Below, piece after piece: positions 1 through 9,149 of a DNA stretch of 64,000 bases. The notes beneath the pieces were generated by a model, which saw only the letters and a program-made list of their open reading frames with translations, did not search any database and was not told the DNA's origin. The stretch's first letter is position 1, and each line of letters begins with the position of its first letter. The position numbers were made by a program, and so were the translations under genes. Source of the DNA: Natrinema sp. HArc-T2 (GTDB taxonomy: Archaea > Halobacteriota > Halobacteria > Halobacteriales > Natrialbaceae); NCBI RefSeq assembly GCF_041821085.1, contig NZ_JBGUAZ010000002.1, positions 1-64,000 of the forward strand. Direction: 5' to 3'.

Positions 1-119
1 ATCCATAGGGTAGTTTGGCCACGTGTTACTGAGCTATCTGCTACGAGTACAAACTCGTGCAACTAGCATGGCTAAATCGGACTCCAATAGCAATGACCTC
101 CGGCAGGATCAACCGGAAT
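1..119 (-). rRNA. 16S ribosomal RNA, 5' end (partial, runs off the window)
   Basis: Read on the minus strand from 119, the sequence begins ATTCCGGTTGATCCTGCCGG, the canonical start of archaeal 16S rRNA, and continues through the conserved AGCAGATAGCTCAGTAACACGTGG-type 5' domain (split here: AGATAGCTCAG, then AACACGTGG). Only the first ~119 nt are inside the window; the rest of the rRNA operon lies to the left. The mature 5' end is placed at 119 by similarity to known haloarchaeal 16S ends, so it may be off by a base or two. Confidence 0.97.
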
Positions 120-300
120 GAAATGCTCTTCCCCAGCGAAACTGGGGGAGTTGGCGGTGAATGTAAATACACTCACACATTTGGGTCCACACGTTCGGTG
201 ACCGCTGATCGAATAACCGATCGGGCGTCACCGAACTACCAAGGCTAACATCAGATCCCATCTGTACGGCGGACCGCAGGGGTAGGATCCTCATTTCCTT
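120..300 (-). other. 16S rRNA leader with hairpins
   Basis: This is the transcribed spacer before 16S on the minus strand. Two hairpins are visible. One pairs TTCGGTGA (194-201) with TCACCGAA (228-235), with an inner GATCG/CGATC stem (207-211/218-222). A second pairs CCCCAG (131-136) with CTGGGG (142-147) just before the 16S 5' end. In haloarchaea the 16S leader pairs with the 3' flank to form a bulge-helix-bulge processing stem; the partner sequence is outside the window, so that role is inference. Confidence 0.6.
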
Positions 301-317
301 CGGACGTATTTCTAGGT

Positions 318-345
318 CACCGGGGGTACATAACCCCTTCGGACC
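318..345 (-). promoter_or_regulatory. rRNA operon promoter, proximal
   Basis: On the minus strand the sequence reads TTCGGGTCCGAAGGGGTTAT then GTACCCC, matching the haloarchaeal rRNA promoter pattern TTCGAnnnn..TTATGTACCCC. The TATA-like TTATGTA lies at about 325-331, which would put the transcription start near 300. Confidence 0.75.
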
Positions 346-393
346 CGAACCGTCCGACCCGGCAGCGCGTGTCGTCCACGCCGCCTCTTACTT

Positions 394-438
394 CGTATAT
401 AATCACAATCGCCGATCACTACTTAAGGCCTACGAACC
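394..438 (-). promoter_or_regulatory. rRNA operon promoters, two distal candidates
   Basis: On the minus strand two further TATA-like boxes precede the proximal promoter: TTCGTAGGCCTTAAGTAG (about 420-437), which fits the TTCG..TTAAGTA form common at stable-RNA promoters, and ATTATATACG (about 394-403). Multiple tandem promoters are usual for haloarchaeal rRNA operons. Starts are predicted from spacing only. Confidence 0.5.
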
Positions 439-649
439 GAGACTTCAAAGAGAGGGAATAACATACACGAATAATGGATAGTATTCAATTCTGATTGACA
501 CCAATTCGATAATTTACCTGTTTGTATGGATATCGGTCGAAAGACCATCGCACCACCTGACGATCACTGTCTCCTATCGGTAGCCAAGGACAGAGACAAC
601 TCGAGACCACTACTAGTGACCCCGGTTTCGACTGATTCCGTCACGGAAC
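439..649. other. Intergenic region between rRNA promoters and pgi
   Basis: About 210 bases between divergent transcription units. It is more AT-rich than its surroundings up to about 530. No coding frame, tRNA or convincing hairpin is seen. Further upstream rRNA promoter copies may lie here but none matches the pattern clearly. Confidence 0.4.
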
Positions 650-660
650 GTCTTTATCGC
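650..660 (+). promoter_or_regulatory. pgi promoter TATA box
   Basis: TCTTTATCGC lies 24-30 bases before the pgi ATG at 681, the distance expected for a leaderless haloarchaeal transcript. Confidence 0.6.
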
Positions 661-680
661 AGGCGCGCGCGTGCTGAGAT

Positions 681-1976
681 ATGAACGTCGATATTGGGAA
701 CGCACTTGCAACAGTCGCATCACCGGGTGTCTCGAGAGCATCGCTTGAGCGACTAGACACGCAAGTCGCGACCGCCCACGAGCGAATCGAACGGGGAATG
801 GAAAATCGAGAACACGGCTACGAGGCGCTGAATCTCCCCCAGGAAACCGATCCCGACGAAATTCGAGCGGCGGTCGAGCCGATCGCAGACGCCGAGGTCC
901 TGTTCACGGTTGGCATCGGCGGGAGTTCGCTCGGGGCAGCGACGATCACGAACGCACTCGAGTCGGACACCGAGACCGTCTTCCTGGACAACGTCGACCC
1001 CGAGTGGATCACGAGCCACCTCGAGCGCGTGTCCCTCGAGAACGCGGCGATCAACGTGGTCTCGCGCTCGGGGACGACAGCGGAGACGCTTGCGAATTTC
1101 CTGGTCGTGCGCGAGGCCTTCGAGTCGGCAGGTGTCGACTGGACTGAACGGACGATCGTCACGACCGGCGAGGCCGGCCCGCTTCATGACCTCGCGAATC
1201 GCCACGACCTGCCGTCACTGAAAGTCCCAGATGGTGTGCCGGGTCGTTTCTCGGCGCTGTCAGCTGTCGGCATGGTCGCCGCGGCTGTCTGTGGCCACGA
1301 TCTCGAGGCGTTGCTCGAGGGTGCGGCTGCCGAGCACGAGACCCTCTCGGGATCGTTGTTCGAGTGCCCGGCCTACGCCTACGGCGCGACGGCGTACGCG
1401 TTGGACGAACGCGGCGCGGGCGTGAACGCGATGATGCCGTATGCGGAGTCCCTCGAGACCTCCGCCGAGTGGTTCGCCCAGCTGTGGGCCGAGAGCCTCG
1501 GCAAGGACGACCTCGGACAGACGCCGGTTCGAGCGCTGGGTGTCACCGATCAGCACTCACAGCTGCAACTGTATCGCGCGGGTCCGCGCGACAAACTCGT
1601 TACGTTCGTCACGACACAGGAAGGGACCGACCGACAGATCCCCGACACAGACGTCGCGGAGCTGTCGTATCTGGGTGATGCGACGCTTGGTGAACTGCTC
1701 GCAGCCGAGTTCGAAGCCACGGAAGCGAGTCTCGCAGCTGCTGGTCGGCCAAACGTCCGTATCGAACTCGAGCGTGTCGACGAGTACGAACTCGGTGGCC
1801 TACTGTACGGCATGGAAGCCGCCTGCGTGCTGGCAGGCGAGCTCTACGGCGTCAACACCTTCGAGCAGCCGGCCGTCGAGTGGGCCAAAAAGGCGACGCG
1901 TGGATTGCTCGGTGGTGGGGAGTTCGAAGAGGCCGAAGCGGTCGCCGACAAGACCGAATTACGAGTCGAACGATAA
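681..1976 (+). CDS. pgi: Glucose-6-phosphate isomerase
   Basis: Cytosolic enzyme interconverting glucose 6-phosphate and fructose 6-phosphate; in haloarchaea it works mainly towards gluconeogenesis. The 431-aa product has the two sugar-isomerase (SIS) domains of the Pgi family: phosphate-binding GIGGSSLG near residue 80 and SRSGTT near 130, followed by GKDDLGQTPV and DQHSQLQLY, which carry the conserved residues of the C-terminal half. Length is normal for the short archaeal/bacterial form. A TATA-like box 24-30 bases upstream supports the ATG at 681 and a leaderless mRNA. It is divergent from the rRNA operon. Confidence 0.95.
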   Translation: MNVDIGNALATVASPGVSRASLERLDTQVATAHERIERGMENREHGYEALNLPQETDPDEIRAAVEPIADAEVLFTVGIGGSSLGAATITNALESDTETVFLDNVDPEWITSHLERVSLENAAINVVSRSGTTAETLANFLVVREAFESAGVDWTERTIVTTGEAGPLHDLANRHDLPSLKVPDGVPGRFSALSAVGMVAAAVCGHDLEALLEGAAAEHETLSGSLFECPAYAYGATAYALDERGAGVNAMMPYAESLETSAEWFAQLWAESLGKDDLGQTPVRALGVTDQHSQLQLYRAGPRDKLVTFVTTQEGTDRQIPDTDVAELSYLGDATLGELLAAEFEATEASLAAAGRPNVRIELERVDEYELGGLLYGMEAACVLAGELYGVNTFEQPAVEWAKKATRGLLGGGEFEEAEAVADKTELRVER

Positions 1977-2049
1977 TCGAACGCGGTATGCACTCGCCGG
2001 TGTCGTCCGGTTGCGGTGAGCCTATGGGTCCTGGGACGAACAATGAGGT

Positions 2050-3183
2050 ATGACCGAAACCGCACGGGCCGACGACGCTGGCCCGGTCACCTCCGGCGTG
2101 GTTCCCGGCCTCGGGACCGCCCTCGCGGGAATTACGATGGTCGCCATGCTCGTTCCCGTTCGTCGCGGTGTCGACGATCCGATCGTTTGGGCTGGCGTCG
2201 CCTTCGCCGCCGCCGCCGTCTTCGCCTTTCTGATCCGTCGACACGGCGACATCGAGCGGACGATCGGTGGCTCGATCGCTGCCGTCTCGAGCATCGCTGT
2301 CGTCTTGCTTACCGGCTACGCCCTGAACCAAGGAACCATGGCTCCGGTATCCGTCCCGGCACTTTCGTCGTCGGTACCGATCGTCTTCGTCGCCTTCGTG
2401 ACCGCGGGATTGACTGCCAGCGTTGGTATCGCGGACTACCTCGGGATCAGCGCCGGTGGATTGAAACGACGGGCACAACAGGTGGTCGTGCTCACTGCCG
2501 TTGGCTTCGCCGGGCTCTTTGCGCCCTACCTGACGACGCCAGTGCTCGCGCTCCCGGTGTTACCGTTTCTCGACTCGTTTTCGGAGATCCAGCGGACCCT
2601 CGCCAATCAGGTTGTCGGCCAGGTCGGCATGGCGCTGGGGACGGTGCTCGTTGTCGGTGCCTTTCTCAAACTGACGGATCGTGACCTGTCGTTCATCGAT
2701 CTTCGGCGACCAACGCTGCGAGATCTCGCCTGGATCGTCGGCGGCATCGTCGTCCTCTTCGGGGTGCTCTATGCGATCTCGCTGTCCATGCAGGCAACCG
2801 GCGTCGAGAGTGCCGATCACGCGACGACCCAGAATGCCGAGAAAGCCCCAGAGATGCTGCTGGTATTGATCCCGCTTGCGATCCTGATAATCGGCCCGTT
2901 CGAGGAACTACTCTATCGGAACGTGATCCAGAAGGCACTGTACGAGACGTTCTCGCGAGCCGGTGCCGTCGTCGTCGCCAGCGTCATCTTCGCCGCCGTT
3001 CACGTGCTTGCATACAGTACTGCCGGACTGGGTGCGGTCATCGCCAGTCTCGGTACCATCTTTGGGCTCTCGATCGTGCTCGGCGTGATCTACGAGCGAA
3101 CGGATAACCTAGTGATGCCGGCGCTGGTCCACGGCATCTACAACGCAGTCGTCTTTACGAATCTCTACTTTCTGGTCGGTTGA
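2050..3183 (+). CDS. CPBP family intramembrane metalloprotease
   Basis: A 377-aa polytopic membrane protein with about eight hydrophobic segments. The C-terminal half carries the CPBP (Abi/CAAX-protease-like) motifs: GPFEELLYRNV near residue 284, with the paired glutamates and arginine, and a following AAVHVLAY segment with the conserved histidine, then LVHGIYN near the C-terminus. These residues form the membrane-embedded metal site in the family. Substrate is unknown; relatives process prenylated proteins or bacteriocins. It lies 74 bases after pgi on the same strand and may be co-transcribed. Confidence 0.85.
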   Translation: MTETARADDAGPVTSGVVPGLGTALAGITMVAMLVPVRRGVDDPIVWAGVAFAAAAVFAFLIRRHGDIERTIGGSIAAVSSIAVVLLTGYALNQGTMAPVSVPALSSSVPIVFVAFVTAGLTASVGIADYLGISAGGLKRRAQQVVVLTAVGFAGLFAPYLTTPVLALPVLPFLDSFSEIQRTLANQVVGQVGMALGTVLVVGAFLKLTDRDLSFIDLRRPTLRDLAWIVGGIVVLFGVLYAISLSMQATGVESADHATTQNAEKAPEMLLVLIPLAILIIGPFEELLYRNVIQKALYETFSRAGAVVVASVIFAAVHVLAYSTAGLGAVIASLGTIFGLSIVLGVIYERTDNLVMPALVHGIYNAVVFTNLYFLVG

Positions 3184-3204
3184 AGACGACCGACTCGAGG
3201 ACGC

Positions 3205-3663
3205 TTATGAGGGGTTCTTCCGGGCCAGTTCCGACCCGCAGATCGGACAGCGGTCTTTCTCTTCGTCGAACTCGCGGCCACAGCCCTGACACTGGAACGT
3301 CCAGTGGCGCTGTTCGTCGATTCCCTCGCGGGCGATGACTTCGACGTCGACGTTGAGTTTCTCCGCGACGTTTTGCATCGCGTAGTCGTCGGTCACGAGG
3401 ACGCCGTCGAGTTCGAAACTCGCCGCGATGAGCCGAACGTCGGTTTCGGAAAGGACGTCGAGATCACCGGACTCGCGGGCCGCACGCTGGACCTTCTCGG
3501 TGGTGTCGTCGTTCGGAATGTGGATGTGCATCCCGGAACCTTCCATCGCGTCGTAGCGATAGGCGCTCTCGTCTTTGAGTTCCTCGCGGACGAGCGGGAT
3601 GGTCGCAGTCTGTTCTGTCGTGTGGAAGTCGTGGATAAAAGCCGAGGAGTCGAGAACGTACAT
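3205..3663 (-). CDS. nob1: Ribosome maturation endonuclease Nob1 (PIN domain and zinc ribbon)
   Basis: Archaeal Nob1 cuts the 3' end of precursor 16S rRNA. The 152-aa protein starts with a PIN domain (MYVLDSSAFIHDF, acidic residues D5, with ETDVRLIA and VLVTDDYAMQN further on) and ends with a zinc ribbon whose two pairs are CQGC and CPIC at about residues 126-143. This PIN-ribbon order is the Nob1 architecture. The gene follows the PRC-barrel gene with four bases between them, an arrangement common in haloarchaea, and lies near the rRNA operon, which may be coincidence. Confidence 0.9.
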   Translation of the reverse strand: MYVLDSSAFIHDFHTTEQTATIPLVREELKDESAYRYDAMEGSGMHIHIPNDDTTEKVQRAARESGDLDVLSETDVRLIAASFELDGVLVTDDYAMQNVAEKLNVDVEVIAREGIDEQRHWTFQCQGCGREFDEEKDRCPICGSELARKNPS

Positions 3664-3667
3664 ACCG

Positions 3668-3913
3668 TTAGCGCTGGACGACGATGTAGTCTTTCACCGC
3701 TTGGACGCGGTTGACGGGAACGAGGAAGTGACCGGCGTCGTCGAGGTCGAAATCGACGGCGCGCCGAGAGATTTCCTCATCGGGCTCGATGACGAGATCG
3801 TGCAGTGTGCCTGATTTGAGATCCATCGTAATGTTGTAGAGCAGTCCGAGCTCGGTGCCGTCGGTACCCATGACGGACTTCCCCGAGAGGTTTTCAGCGA
3901 GTATATCGCTCAT
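3668..3913 (-). CDS. PRC-barrel domain protein
   Basis: An 81-aa single-domain PRC-barrel protein (residues 1-75: SVMGTDGTELGLLYNITMDL, then a conserved barrel with DLVIEPDE). PRC barrels occur in RimM and photosynthetic reaction centre H subunits and bind RNA-processing or membrane partners. Stand-alone archaeal copies are often next to nob1 as here, which suggests a link to ribosome assembly, but that is inference. It is the first gene of the two-gene minus-strand unit with nob1. Confidence 0.85.
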   Translation of the reverse strand: MSDILAENLSGKSVMGTDGTELGLLYNITMDLKSGTLHDLVIEPDEEISRRAVDFDLDDAGHFLVPVNRVQAVKDYIVVQR

Positions 3914-4107
3914 GCGTACCTGTACTTACTAATCGGTATTAAAACCACGGAGACGCCCCGAAACAGGTTATCTCACGACAGCGAGCCATCAGCCATCGAA
4001 CAGGCCGTGTGGCCGTCAGCGCCCCACTCGAGTGGCGATAGTTCGATACGACCGGCACCGGACAACTGCCCAGCAGCGGCGGCCACGACTGTCGGAACGG
4101 CGATGAC

Positions 4108-4146
4108 GATGGGTTTAACTACGGCGATACGGACGATTTAGGTAAG
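4108..4146 (+). promoter_or_regulatory. infB promoter region
   Basis: GGGTTTAACTAC (about 4110-4121) is a good TATA-like box; a second, GATTTAGGTAAG, lies at 4135-4146. The first would give a short leader before the ATG at 4167. The rest of the 3914-4107 gap shows no gene. Confidence 0.45.
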
Positions 4147-4166
4147 ACCTTCTCGGGTGGTTCATC

Positions 4167-5966
4167 ATGTCGGACACGGATACACGCGACCCCACATCCC
4201 TCAGAACGCCGATCGTCGCCGTCCTTGGACACGTCGATCACGGCAAGACCAGTCTCCTCGATAAGATCCGCGGCTCCGCGGTCATCGAGGGTGAAGCAGG
4301 CGCGATCACCCAGCATATCGGCGCGACTGCCGTCCCGCTGGATATCATTTCGACAATCGCGGGCGATCTCGTCGACCCGGACGATTTCGATCTCCCTGGC
4401 CTCCTCTTTATCGACACACCGGGTCACCATTCCTTTACCACGCTTCGCTCCCGCGGGGGCGCACTGGCCGACATCGCCATCCTCGTCGTCGACGTCAACG
4501 ACGGCTTCCAGCCCCAGACGCTCGAGGCCCTTGACATCCTCAAACGGTCCCAGACCCCCTTCATCGTCGCGGCGAACAAGATCGACACCGTCCCCGGCTG
4601 GAACGCCCACGAGGACGCGCCGATCAACGACACCTACGAGAGCCAGTCCGATCGTGTCCGCCAGCGACTCGACGAGAGCCTCTACGAGATCATCGGCAAC
4701 CTCTCGGACGAGGGCTTCTCTGCCGATCTGTACTGGCGGGTCCAGAACTTCCAGCGCAACGTCGGCGTCGTCCCCGTCTCGGCGATGACCGGCGAAGGGG
4801 TCCCCGACCTCCTGACCGTCATGATGGGACTCTCCCAGCGCTACATGAAAGAGGAGATGGAGATCGACGTCACCGGCCCCGGCGTCGGCACCGTCCTCGA
4901 GGTCAAAGAGGAGAAAGGCTTCGGAACGACCATCGACACGGTCCTCTATGACGGGACGATCCGAGCGGACGATCAGCTCGTCGTCGGTGGGATGAACGAA
5001 CCGATCGTTACCGACGTCCGCGCGTTGCTCCAGCCCCGGCCCCTTGCCGAGATCCGGACCGAGAGCCGCTTCGAGAAAGTCGACGAAGTCTCGGCCGCAT
5101 CCGGGATCAAGATCGCCGCGCCCGAGCTCGCGGACGCGATGGCCGGCGCGCCGGTTCGTGTCGTCCGTGACCGCGACATCGACGAAGTCATCGAGGAAGT
5201 ACAGGCCGAGCTCGCCGATATCGCAGTTGACACCGCCGAAGAAGGCGTCGTCGTCAAAGCCGACACGCTGGGCAGTCTCGAGGCGATGGCCGACGCCTTA
5301 GATGACGCGGAGGTGCCGATCGTCCGCGCGGAGGTCGGTGACGTCGCCCCACGAGACGTCTCGGTCGCCTCGACGGCCGAAGACGGCAAACAGAAGGCCA
5401 TTCTCGGGTTCAACGTCGACGTCCTCGACGACGCTGAGCAGCGCGCGGAGATCGAGGACGTGACGATCTTCACCGACGAAGTCATCTACCAGCTCATCGA
5501 GGAGTACGAGGAGTACGTCGAAGGGATCGAACAGGCTCAGCAGGACACCATCCTCGAGAACATCACACGCCCCTCTCGGTTCCGGATTCTGCTCGACCAT
5601 ACCTTCCGCCAGAACGACCCTGCGGTCGTCGGCGTCGAGGTCAATGCGGGGACGATCCAGAACAACGCGAACGTCGTCAAATTCGAGGGCAACGAACCCA
5701 ACCGCGTCGGCCAGGTCAAAGGGATTCAGGAACAGGGCGAGGACGTCGACGAGGCACGCGCGGGCAATCGCGTCTCGGTCGCCATCGACGGCCCGACCGT
5801 CGGCCGCCAGATCGAGGAGGGCGACGAACTCTGGATCGAGATTCCCGAGAAACACGCGAAGATCTTAGAACAGGAACTCGCAAGCGAAATCCCCGGCGAC
5901 GAACTCGAGGCGCTGAACATGTATCTCGACAAGCAGCGTAGCCGGGACCCCTTCTGGGGCAAGTAA
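4167..5966 (+). CDS. infB: Translation initiation factor aIF5B
   Basis: GTPase that joins ribosomal subunits and positions initiator tRNA. The 599-aa protein has the full G domain: G1 GHVDHGKTSLLD near residue 18, switch II DTPGHHSF, and G4 NKID, followed by beta-barrel domain II, domain III and the C-terminal domain IV (FRQNDPAVVGVEV, PNRVGQVKGI). Length and order match archaeal aIF5B. There is no intein and no N-terminal extension such as eukaryotic eIF5B has. The downstream AATTTTATT at about 5981-5989 is a possible T-rich terminator. Confidence 0.96.
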   Translation: MSDTDTRDPTSLRTPIVAVLGHVDHGKTSLLDKIRGSAVIEGEAGAITQHIGATAVPLDIISTIAGDLVDPDDFDLPGLLFIDTPGHHSFTTLRSRGGALADIAILVVDVNDGFQPQTLEALDILKRSQTPFIVAANKIDTVPGWNAHEDAPINDTYESQSDRVRQRLDESLYEIIGNLSDEGFSADLYWRVQNFQRNVGVVPVSAMTGEGVPDLLTVMMGLSQRYMKEEMEIDVTGPGVGTVLEVKEEKGFGTTIDTVLYDGTIRADDQLVVGGMNEPIVTDVRALLQPRPLAEIRTESRFEKVDEVSAASGIKIAAPELADAMAGAPVRVVRDRDIDEVIEEVQAELADIAVDTAEEGVVVKADTLGSLEAMADALDDAEVPIVRAEVGDVAPRDVSVASTAEDGKQKAILGFNVDVLDDAEQRAEIEDVTIFTDEVIYQLIEEYEEYVEGIEQAQQDTILENITRPSRFRILLDHTFRQNDPAVVGVEVNAGTIQNNANVVKFEGNEPNRVGQVKGIQEQGEDVDEARAGNRVSVAIDGPTVGRQIEEGDELWIEIPEKHAKILEQELASEIPGDELEALNMYLDKQRSRDPFWGK

Positions 5967-6122
5967 GGTCAAAACACTCTAATTTTATTCGGCAGTATAA
6001 TCAGCGTGTTTCATCCAGCAGGCATCCCTCTATCGATAATGCTCTGATTTTGCTCTATATATGTTTGAATTCACAATTGAATCTGCTTCTTTGTCATAGA
6101 ATCGAAGACTGATTGGTTGAAA
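5967..6122. other. AT-rich intergenic patch
   Basis: The base composition drops sharply after infB and stays AT-rich to about 6430, including the small gene at 6123. T-rich stretches such as AATTTTATT (5981-5989) could terminate infB. No other coding frame is convincing. Confidence 0.5.
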
Positions 6123-6377
6123 TCAACGATTACTCTGTATTCCATACAGATATGTAAGGAGAGACCCGAGAATGCCTGCACAAACTGCGAAACCCAAGAA
6201 CAAGGTATCTGTCCAAGAGCGCAAGAACGGGCTTGTGACGTTGTAGAGAGGATCGCCTCTCTCGATCGTGGAGGATTGAATCAGGGCATCCATACCCGCA
6301 TATCCAGCAAATATTATGACAGCAACAACTACAACCACGAGAATTGCTTCTGACAGACCATCACCACGACTGTCCAT
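6123..6377 (-). CDS. Small two-helix membrane protein, function unknown
   Basis: An 84-aa protein starting MDSRGDGLSEAILVVVVVAV, with hydrophobic helices at about residues 11-33 and 57-79 separated by a polar loop that contains an N-glycosylation sequon (NVT). I do not recognise the family. Codon use is AT-leaning (GTT, GTA, ATA), unlike neighbouring genes, and the gene sits in an AT-rich patch, both signs of possible acquisition. The hydrophobic pattern and preserved frame favour a real gene over chance. Confidence 0.55.
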   Translation of the reverse strand: MDSRGDGLSEAILVVVVVAVIIFAGYAGMDALIQSSTIERGDPLYNVTSPFLRSWTDTLFLGFAVCAGILGSLLTYLYGIQSNR

Positions 6378-6441
6378 GTCTTATTATAGAACATTCCATC
6401 AATGAATTACACGGGGTATCTGTTTCACGCTACGCTCAAAC

Positions 6442-6819
6442 TCAGTCATCCATCCGCTTGAGTCGAACCCGTGCCCCACTCACAACATCTGCAAGCAGTT
6501 CGGTCTCGGTGACGCGTGCGACGACGTTCACAGGCGAGGCAGCCCGTGGCTCGTCGTCCTCGCTGGCTGGCGTCGGCCCCCAGAACAGACACAGCACGTT
6601 CCCGGTCGGCCAGTAGGCGATTGCACCTTCGGGAACGACCGCGCGGGCGTTTTCTGCTGGCAAATCGATCGGCACGTCGAAATAGAGTTCGTCACCCCAG
6701 CGAGTCGCATCGCCCGCGACGGGAAGTGCGTCCGCGAGTGCAGCCTTCGTTTCGGGTGCGTCGTCGGTCCAGACGGCCTCGAGTTCGCGACCGCCGACGG
6801 TGACTCGGAGATCGGTCAT
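6442..6819 (-). CDS. Cyclophilin-like fold protein
   Basis: The 125-aa protein (MTDLRVTVGGRELEAVWTDD...) has the pattern of the cyclophilin-like DUF369 family: N-terminal strands, GDELYFDVPI, GAIAYWPTGNVLCLFWGPTP. Proteins of this family share the cyclophilin beta-barrel but usually not its proline isomerase residues, and their role is unknown. The frame is open upstream to 6867, but the ATG at 6819 gives the usual N-terminus. It is divergent from the gene at 6951. Confidence 0.75.
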   Translation of the reverse strand: MTDLRVTVGGRELEAVWTDDAPETKAALADALPVAGDATRWGDELYFDVPIDLPAENARAVVPEGAIAYWPTGNVLCLFWGPTPASEDDEPRAASPVNVVARVTETELLADVVSGARVRLKRMDD

Positions 6820-6950
6820 AGCGGCCCAACGAACGGGGTGTACTTCTACCCCATCTCTCGAGACCACCGTGTGCGGACGTATTCACCTCGAGTTCCCACC
6901 CGGCACCTGCCCCGAGAAGCGTTAACCGCGGGAGTCAGTCTAGTTCGGCT

Positions 6951-7301
6951 ATGCTCGCACAACTTCGTCAGTACAAACACGAGGAGGTGCAGTTCGACGA
7001 CAACCGGACGACCGGCGAGTCCCAGACCGAAGACACGGTCAACCCGAACGCGGAGGACTACTTCGGCGCGGAGATGGACGAGCTCGATGTCGAGACGTGG
7101 GACACGGTCGAGTACGAGGGCGATCCGATTCAGCGCCGCGCACTCACGATCGACGGCATCACCGCTGTCTCGGTCCCGGACGATTCGCTCGAGGAAGACG
7201 AGTCGGCCCTGCCCGGCCACACGATTCAGATTCGGACCGCGGGCGACATCGAGACGATTGCGAACGCCGAGATCGTCGAAGTTCAGGACGAGCAACCATA
7301 A
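6951..7301 (+). CDS. Conserved haloarchaeal protein upstream of pyrG
   Basis: A 116-aa acidic soluble protein (MLAQLRQYKHEEVQFDD...). It has no membrane segment and no motif I can name; the second half (TIDGITAVSVPDD, HTIQIRTAGDIE) looks like a small beta-domain. A TATA-like GTTAACCGC lies about 30 bases upstream at 6921-6929, supporting this start. pyrG follows after 165 bases with its own promoter, so co-transcription is uncertain. Confidence 0.7.
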   Translation: MLAQLRQYKHEEVQFDDNRTTGESQTEDTVNPNAEDYFGAEMDELDVETWDTVEYEGDPIQRRALTIDGITAVSVPDDSLEEDESALPGHTIQIRTAGDIETIANAEIVEVQDEQP

Positions 7302-7435
7302 GCAGCGACGCCCCGCGAAGACCCACGTGGCGCTAGCTGGCAGAAGTCGCCGTCGACTGCGAAGCGTGAGCCGTCGTGTGAGAACACCACTGGCGAGGGG
7401 TGATAACCTCTGTCGGTGGCGGTTCGCTCCCGAAA

Positions 7436-7448
7436 TCGTTTTCAAGCG
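7436..7448 (+). promoter_or_regulatory. pyrG promoter TATA box
   Basis: CGTTTTCAAGC is centred about 25 bases before the ATG at 7467. The spacing supports this ATG rather than the open frame starting at 7416. Confidence 0.5.
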
Positions 7449-7466
7449 GTCGCGCGGACACTCGGT

Positions 7467-9149
7467 ATGCCGACGGAATCGGACACTCATTATGACCCCT
7501 CACTGGGGAACAAGTTCATCTTCGTCACCGGCGGCGTCATGTCGGGACTCGGAAAGGGGATTACGGCTGCGAGCACCGGCCGACTCCTCAAAAACGCCGG
7601 GTTCGACGTCACCGCGGTGAAGATCGACCCGTACCTGAACGTCGACGCAGGAACGATGAATCCCTATCAGCACGGGGAAGTCTACGTCTTAGAGGACGGC
7701 GGCGAGGTCGACCTCGATCTGGGGAACTACGAACGGTTCCTCGACATCGACATGACCTCGGACCACAACATCACCACCGGGAAGACCTACCAGCACGTCA
7801 TCGAAAAAGAGCGTGCCGGCGACTATCTCGGGAAGACGGTCCAGATCATTCCCCACATCACCGACGACATCAAACGACGCATCCGCGAGGCCGCCGAAGG
7901 CACCGACGTCTGTATCATCGAAGTCGGTGGCACGGTCGGTGACATCGAGGGGATGCCCTACCTCGAGGCCCTGCGCCAGTTCGCCCACGAGGAACCCGAG
8001 GAGAACGTCCTCTTTACGCACGTCACGCTCGTCCCGTACTCGAAAAACGGCGAGCAAAAGACCAAGCCGACCCAGCACAGCGTCAAGGAGGTCCGCTCGA
8101 TCGGCCTCCAGCCCGACATCATCGTCGGGCGCTGTGAGGACCGACTCGACCCCGAGACCAAAGAGAAGATCGCCCTGTTCTGTGACATCCCGACCGAAGC
8201 GGTGTTCTCGAACCCCGACGTTGAGGACGTCTATCACGTCCCGCTGATGGTCGAGGAGGAAGGCTTGGATCAGTACGTCCTCGAGCACTTCGGACTCGCC
8301 GACGAGGCCCTGCCGGAAGGCGAGCGCGCAAACGGATGGCGTGAGATCGTCACGACCGAGAAAGACGAGGAGGTCGACATCGCGCTGGTCGGTAAGTACG
8401 ACTTAGAGGACGCGTACATGTCGATCCACGAGTCGCTCAAACACGCCGGCTTCGAACTCGGTGCCGACGTGAACGTCCACTGGGTATCGGCCGACGAGAT
8501 GGCCGACGGTCACGACGGGCAACTCGAGGATGTCGACGGCGTCATCGTCCCCGGCGGCTTCGGGATGCGTGGCTCCGAGGGCAAGATCGAAGCCGTTCGC
8601 TACGCCCGCGAGAACGACGTGCCGTTCCTGGGACTCTGTCTTGGCTTCCAGATGGCCGTCGTCGAGTACGCCCGCCACGTCCTGGGGCTCGAAGATGCCC
8701 ACTCGGCGGAGATGGTCGAAGACACCCCACATCCGGTCATCGACATCCTGCCCGAACAGTACGAAGTCGAAGATATGGGCGGTACAATGCGACTCGGCGA
8801 ACACACGACCGTGATCGAACCCCAGACGCTGGCCTACGACCTCTATGATGATACCTCCTGTACCGAGCGCCACCGCCACCGCTACGAGGTCAACCCCGAG
8901 TACTTCGACCAGTTCGAAGACGAACCGCTGACCTTCTCCGGCACTGCGGGCAATCGGATGGAGATCTTAGAACACGAGGACCACCCGTTCTTCCTCGGGA
9001 CGCAGTTCCACCCCGAATACACGTCCCGCCCCGGACAGCCGAGCCCGCCCTTTGTCGGACTGGTCGAGGCCGTCCTCGAGCAGTCCAGCGAGAGCGAGCC
9101 CGACGATGCAGACGCAGACACTGACACCGAAACCGAGGTAACCCACTGA
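7467..9149 (+). CDS. pyrG: CTP synthase
   Basis: Converts UTP to CTP with ATP and glutamine. The 560-aa protein has the N-terminal amidoligase domain ([20 protein letters not shown] near residue 15, [20 protein letters not shown]) and a C-terminal class I glutaminase ([11 protein letters not shown], nucleophile Cys in [11 protein letters not shown], catalytic HPEY near 510). A short acidic tail after residue 535 is typical of halophilic versions. The start is set at the internal ATG 7467, which matches the usual N-terminus and has a TATA box upstream. Its TGA overlaps the ATG of the next gene by one base. Confidence 0.96.
   Translation: MPTESDTHYDPSLGNKFIFVTGGVMSGLGKGITAASTGRLLKNAGFDVTAVKIDPYLNVDAGTMNPYQHGEVYVLEDGGEVDLDLGNYERFLDIDMTSDHNITTGKTYQHVIEKERAGDYLGKTVQIIPHITDDIKRRIREAAEGTDVCIIEVGGTVGDIEGMPYLEALRQFAHEEPEENVLFTHVTLVPYSKNGEQKTKPTQHSVKEVRSIGLQPDIIVGRCEDRLDPETKEKIALFCDIPTEAVFSNPDVEDVYHVPLMVEEEGLDQYVLEHFGLADEALPEGERANGWREIVTTEKDEEVDIALVGKYDLEDAYMSIHESLKHAGFELGADVNVHWVSADEMADGHDGQLEDVDGVIVPGGFGMRGSEGKIEAVRYARENDVPFLGLCLGFQMAVVEYARHVLGLEDAHSAEMVEDTPHPVIDILPEQYEVEDMGGTMRLGEHTTVIEPQTLAYDLYDDTSCTERHRHRYEVNPEYFDQFEDEPLTFSGTAGNRMEILEHEDHPFFLGTQFHPEYTSRPGQPSPPFVGLVEAVLEQSSESEPDDADADTDTETEVTH

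Noticed and set aside
120-680. Search for a tRNA gene beside the 16S 5' end
   Set aside because: No cloverleaf or T-loop sequence found.
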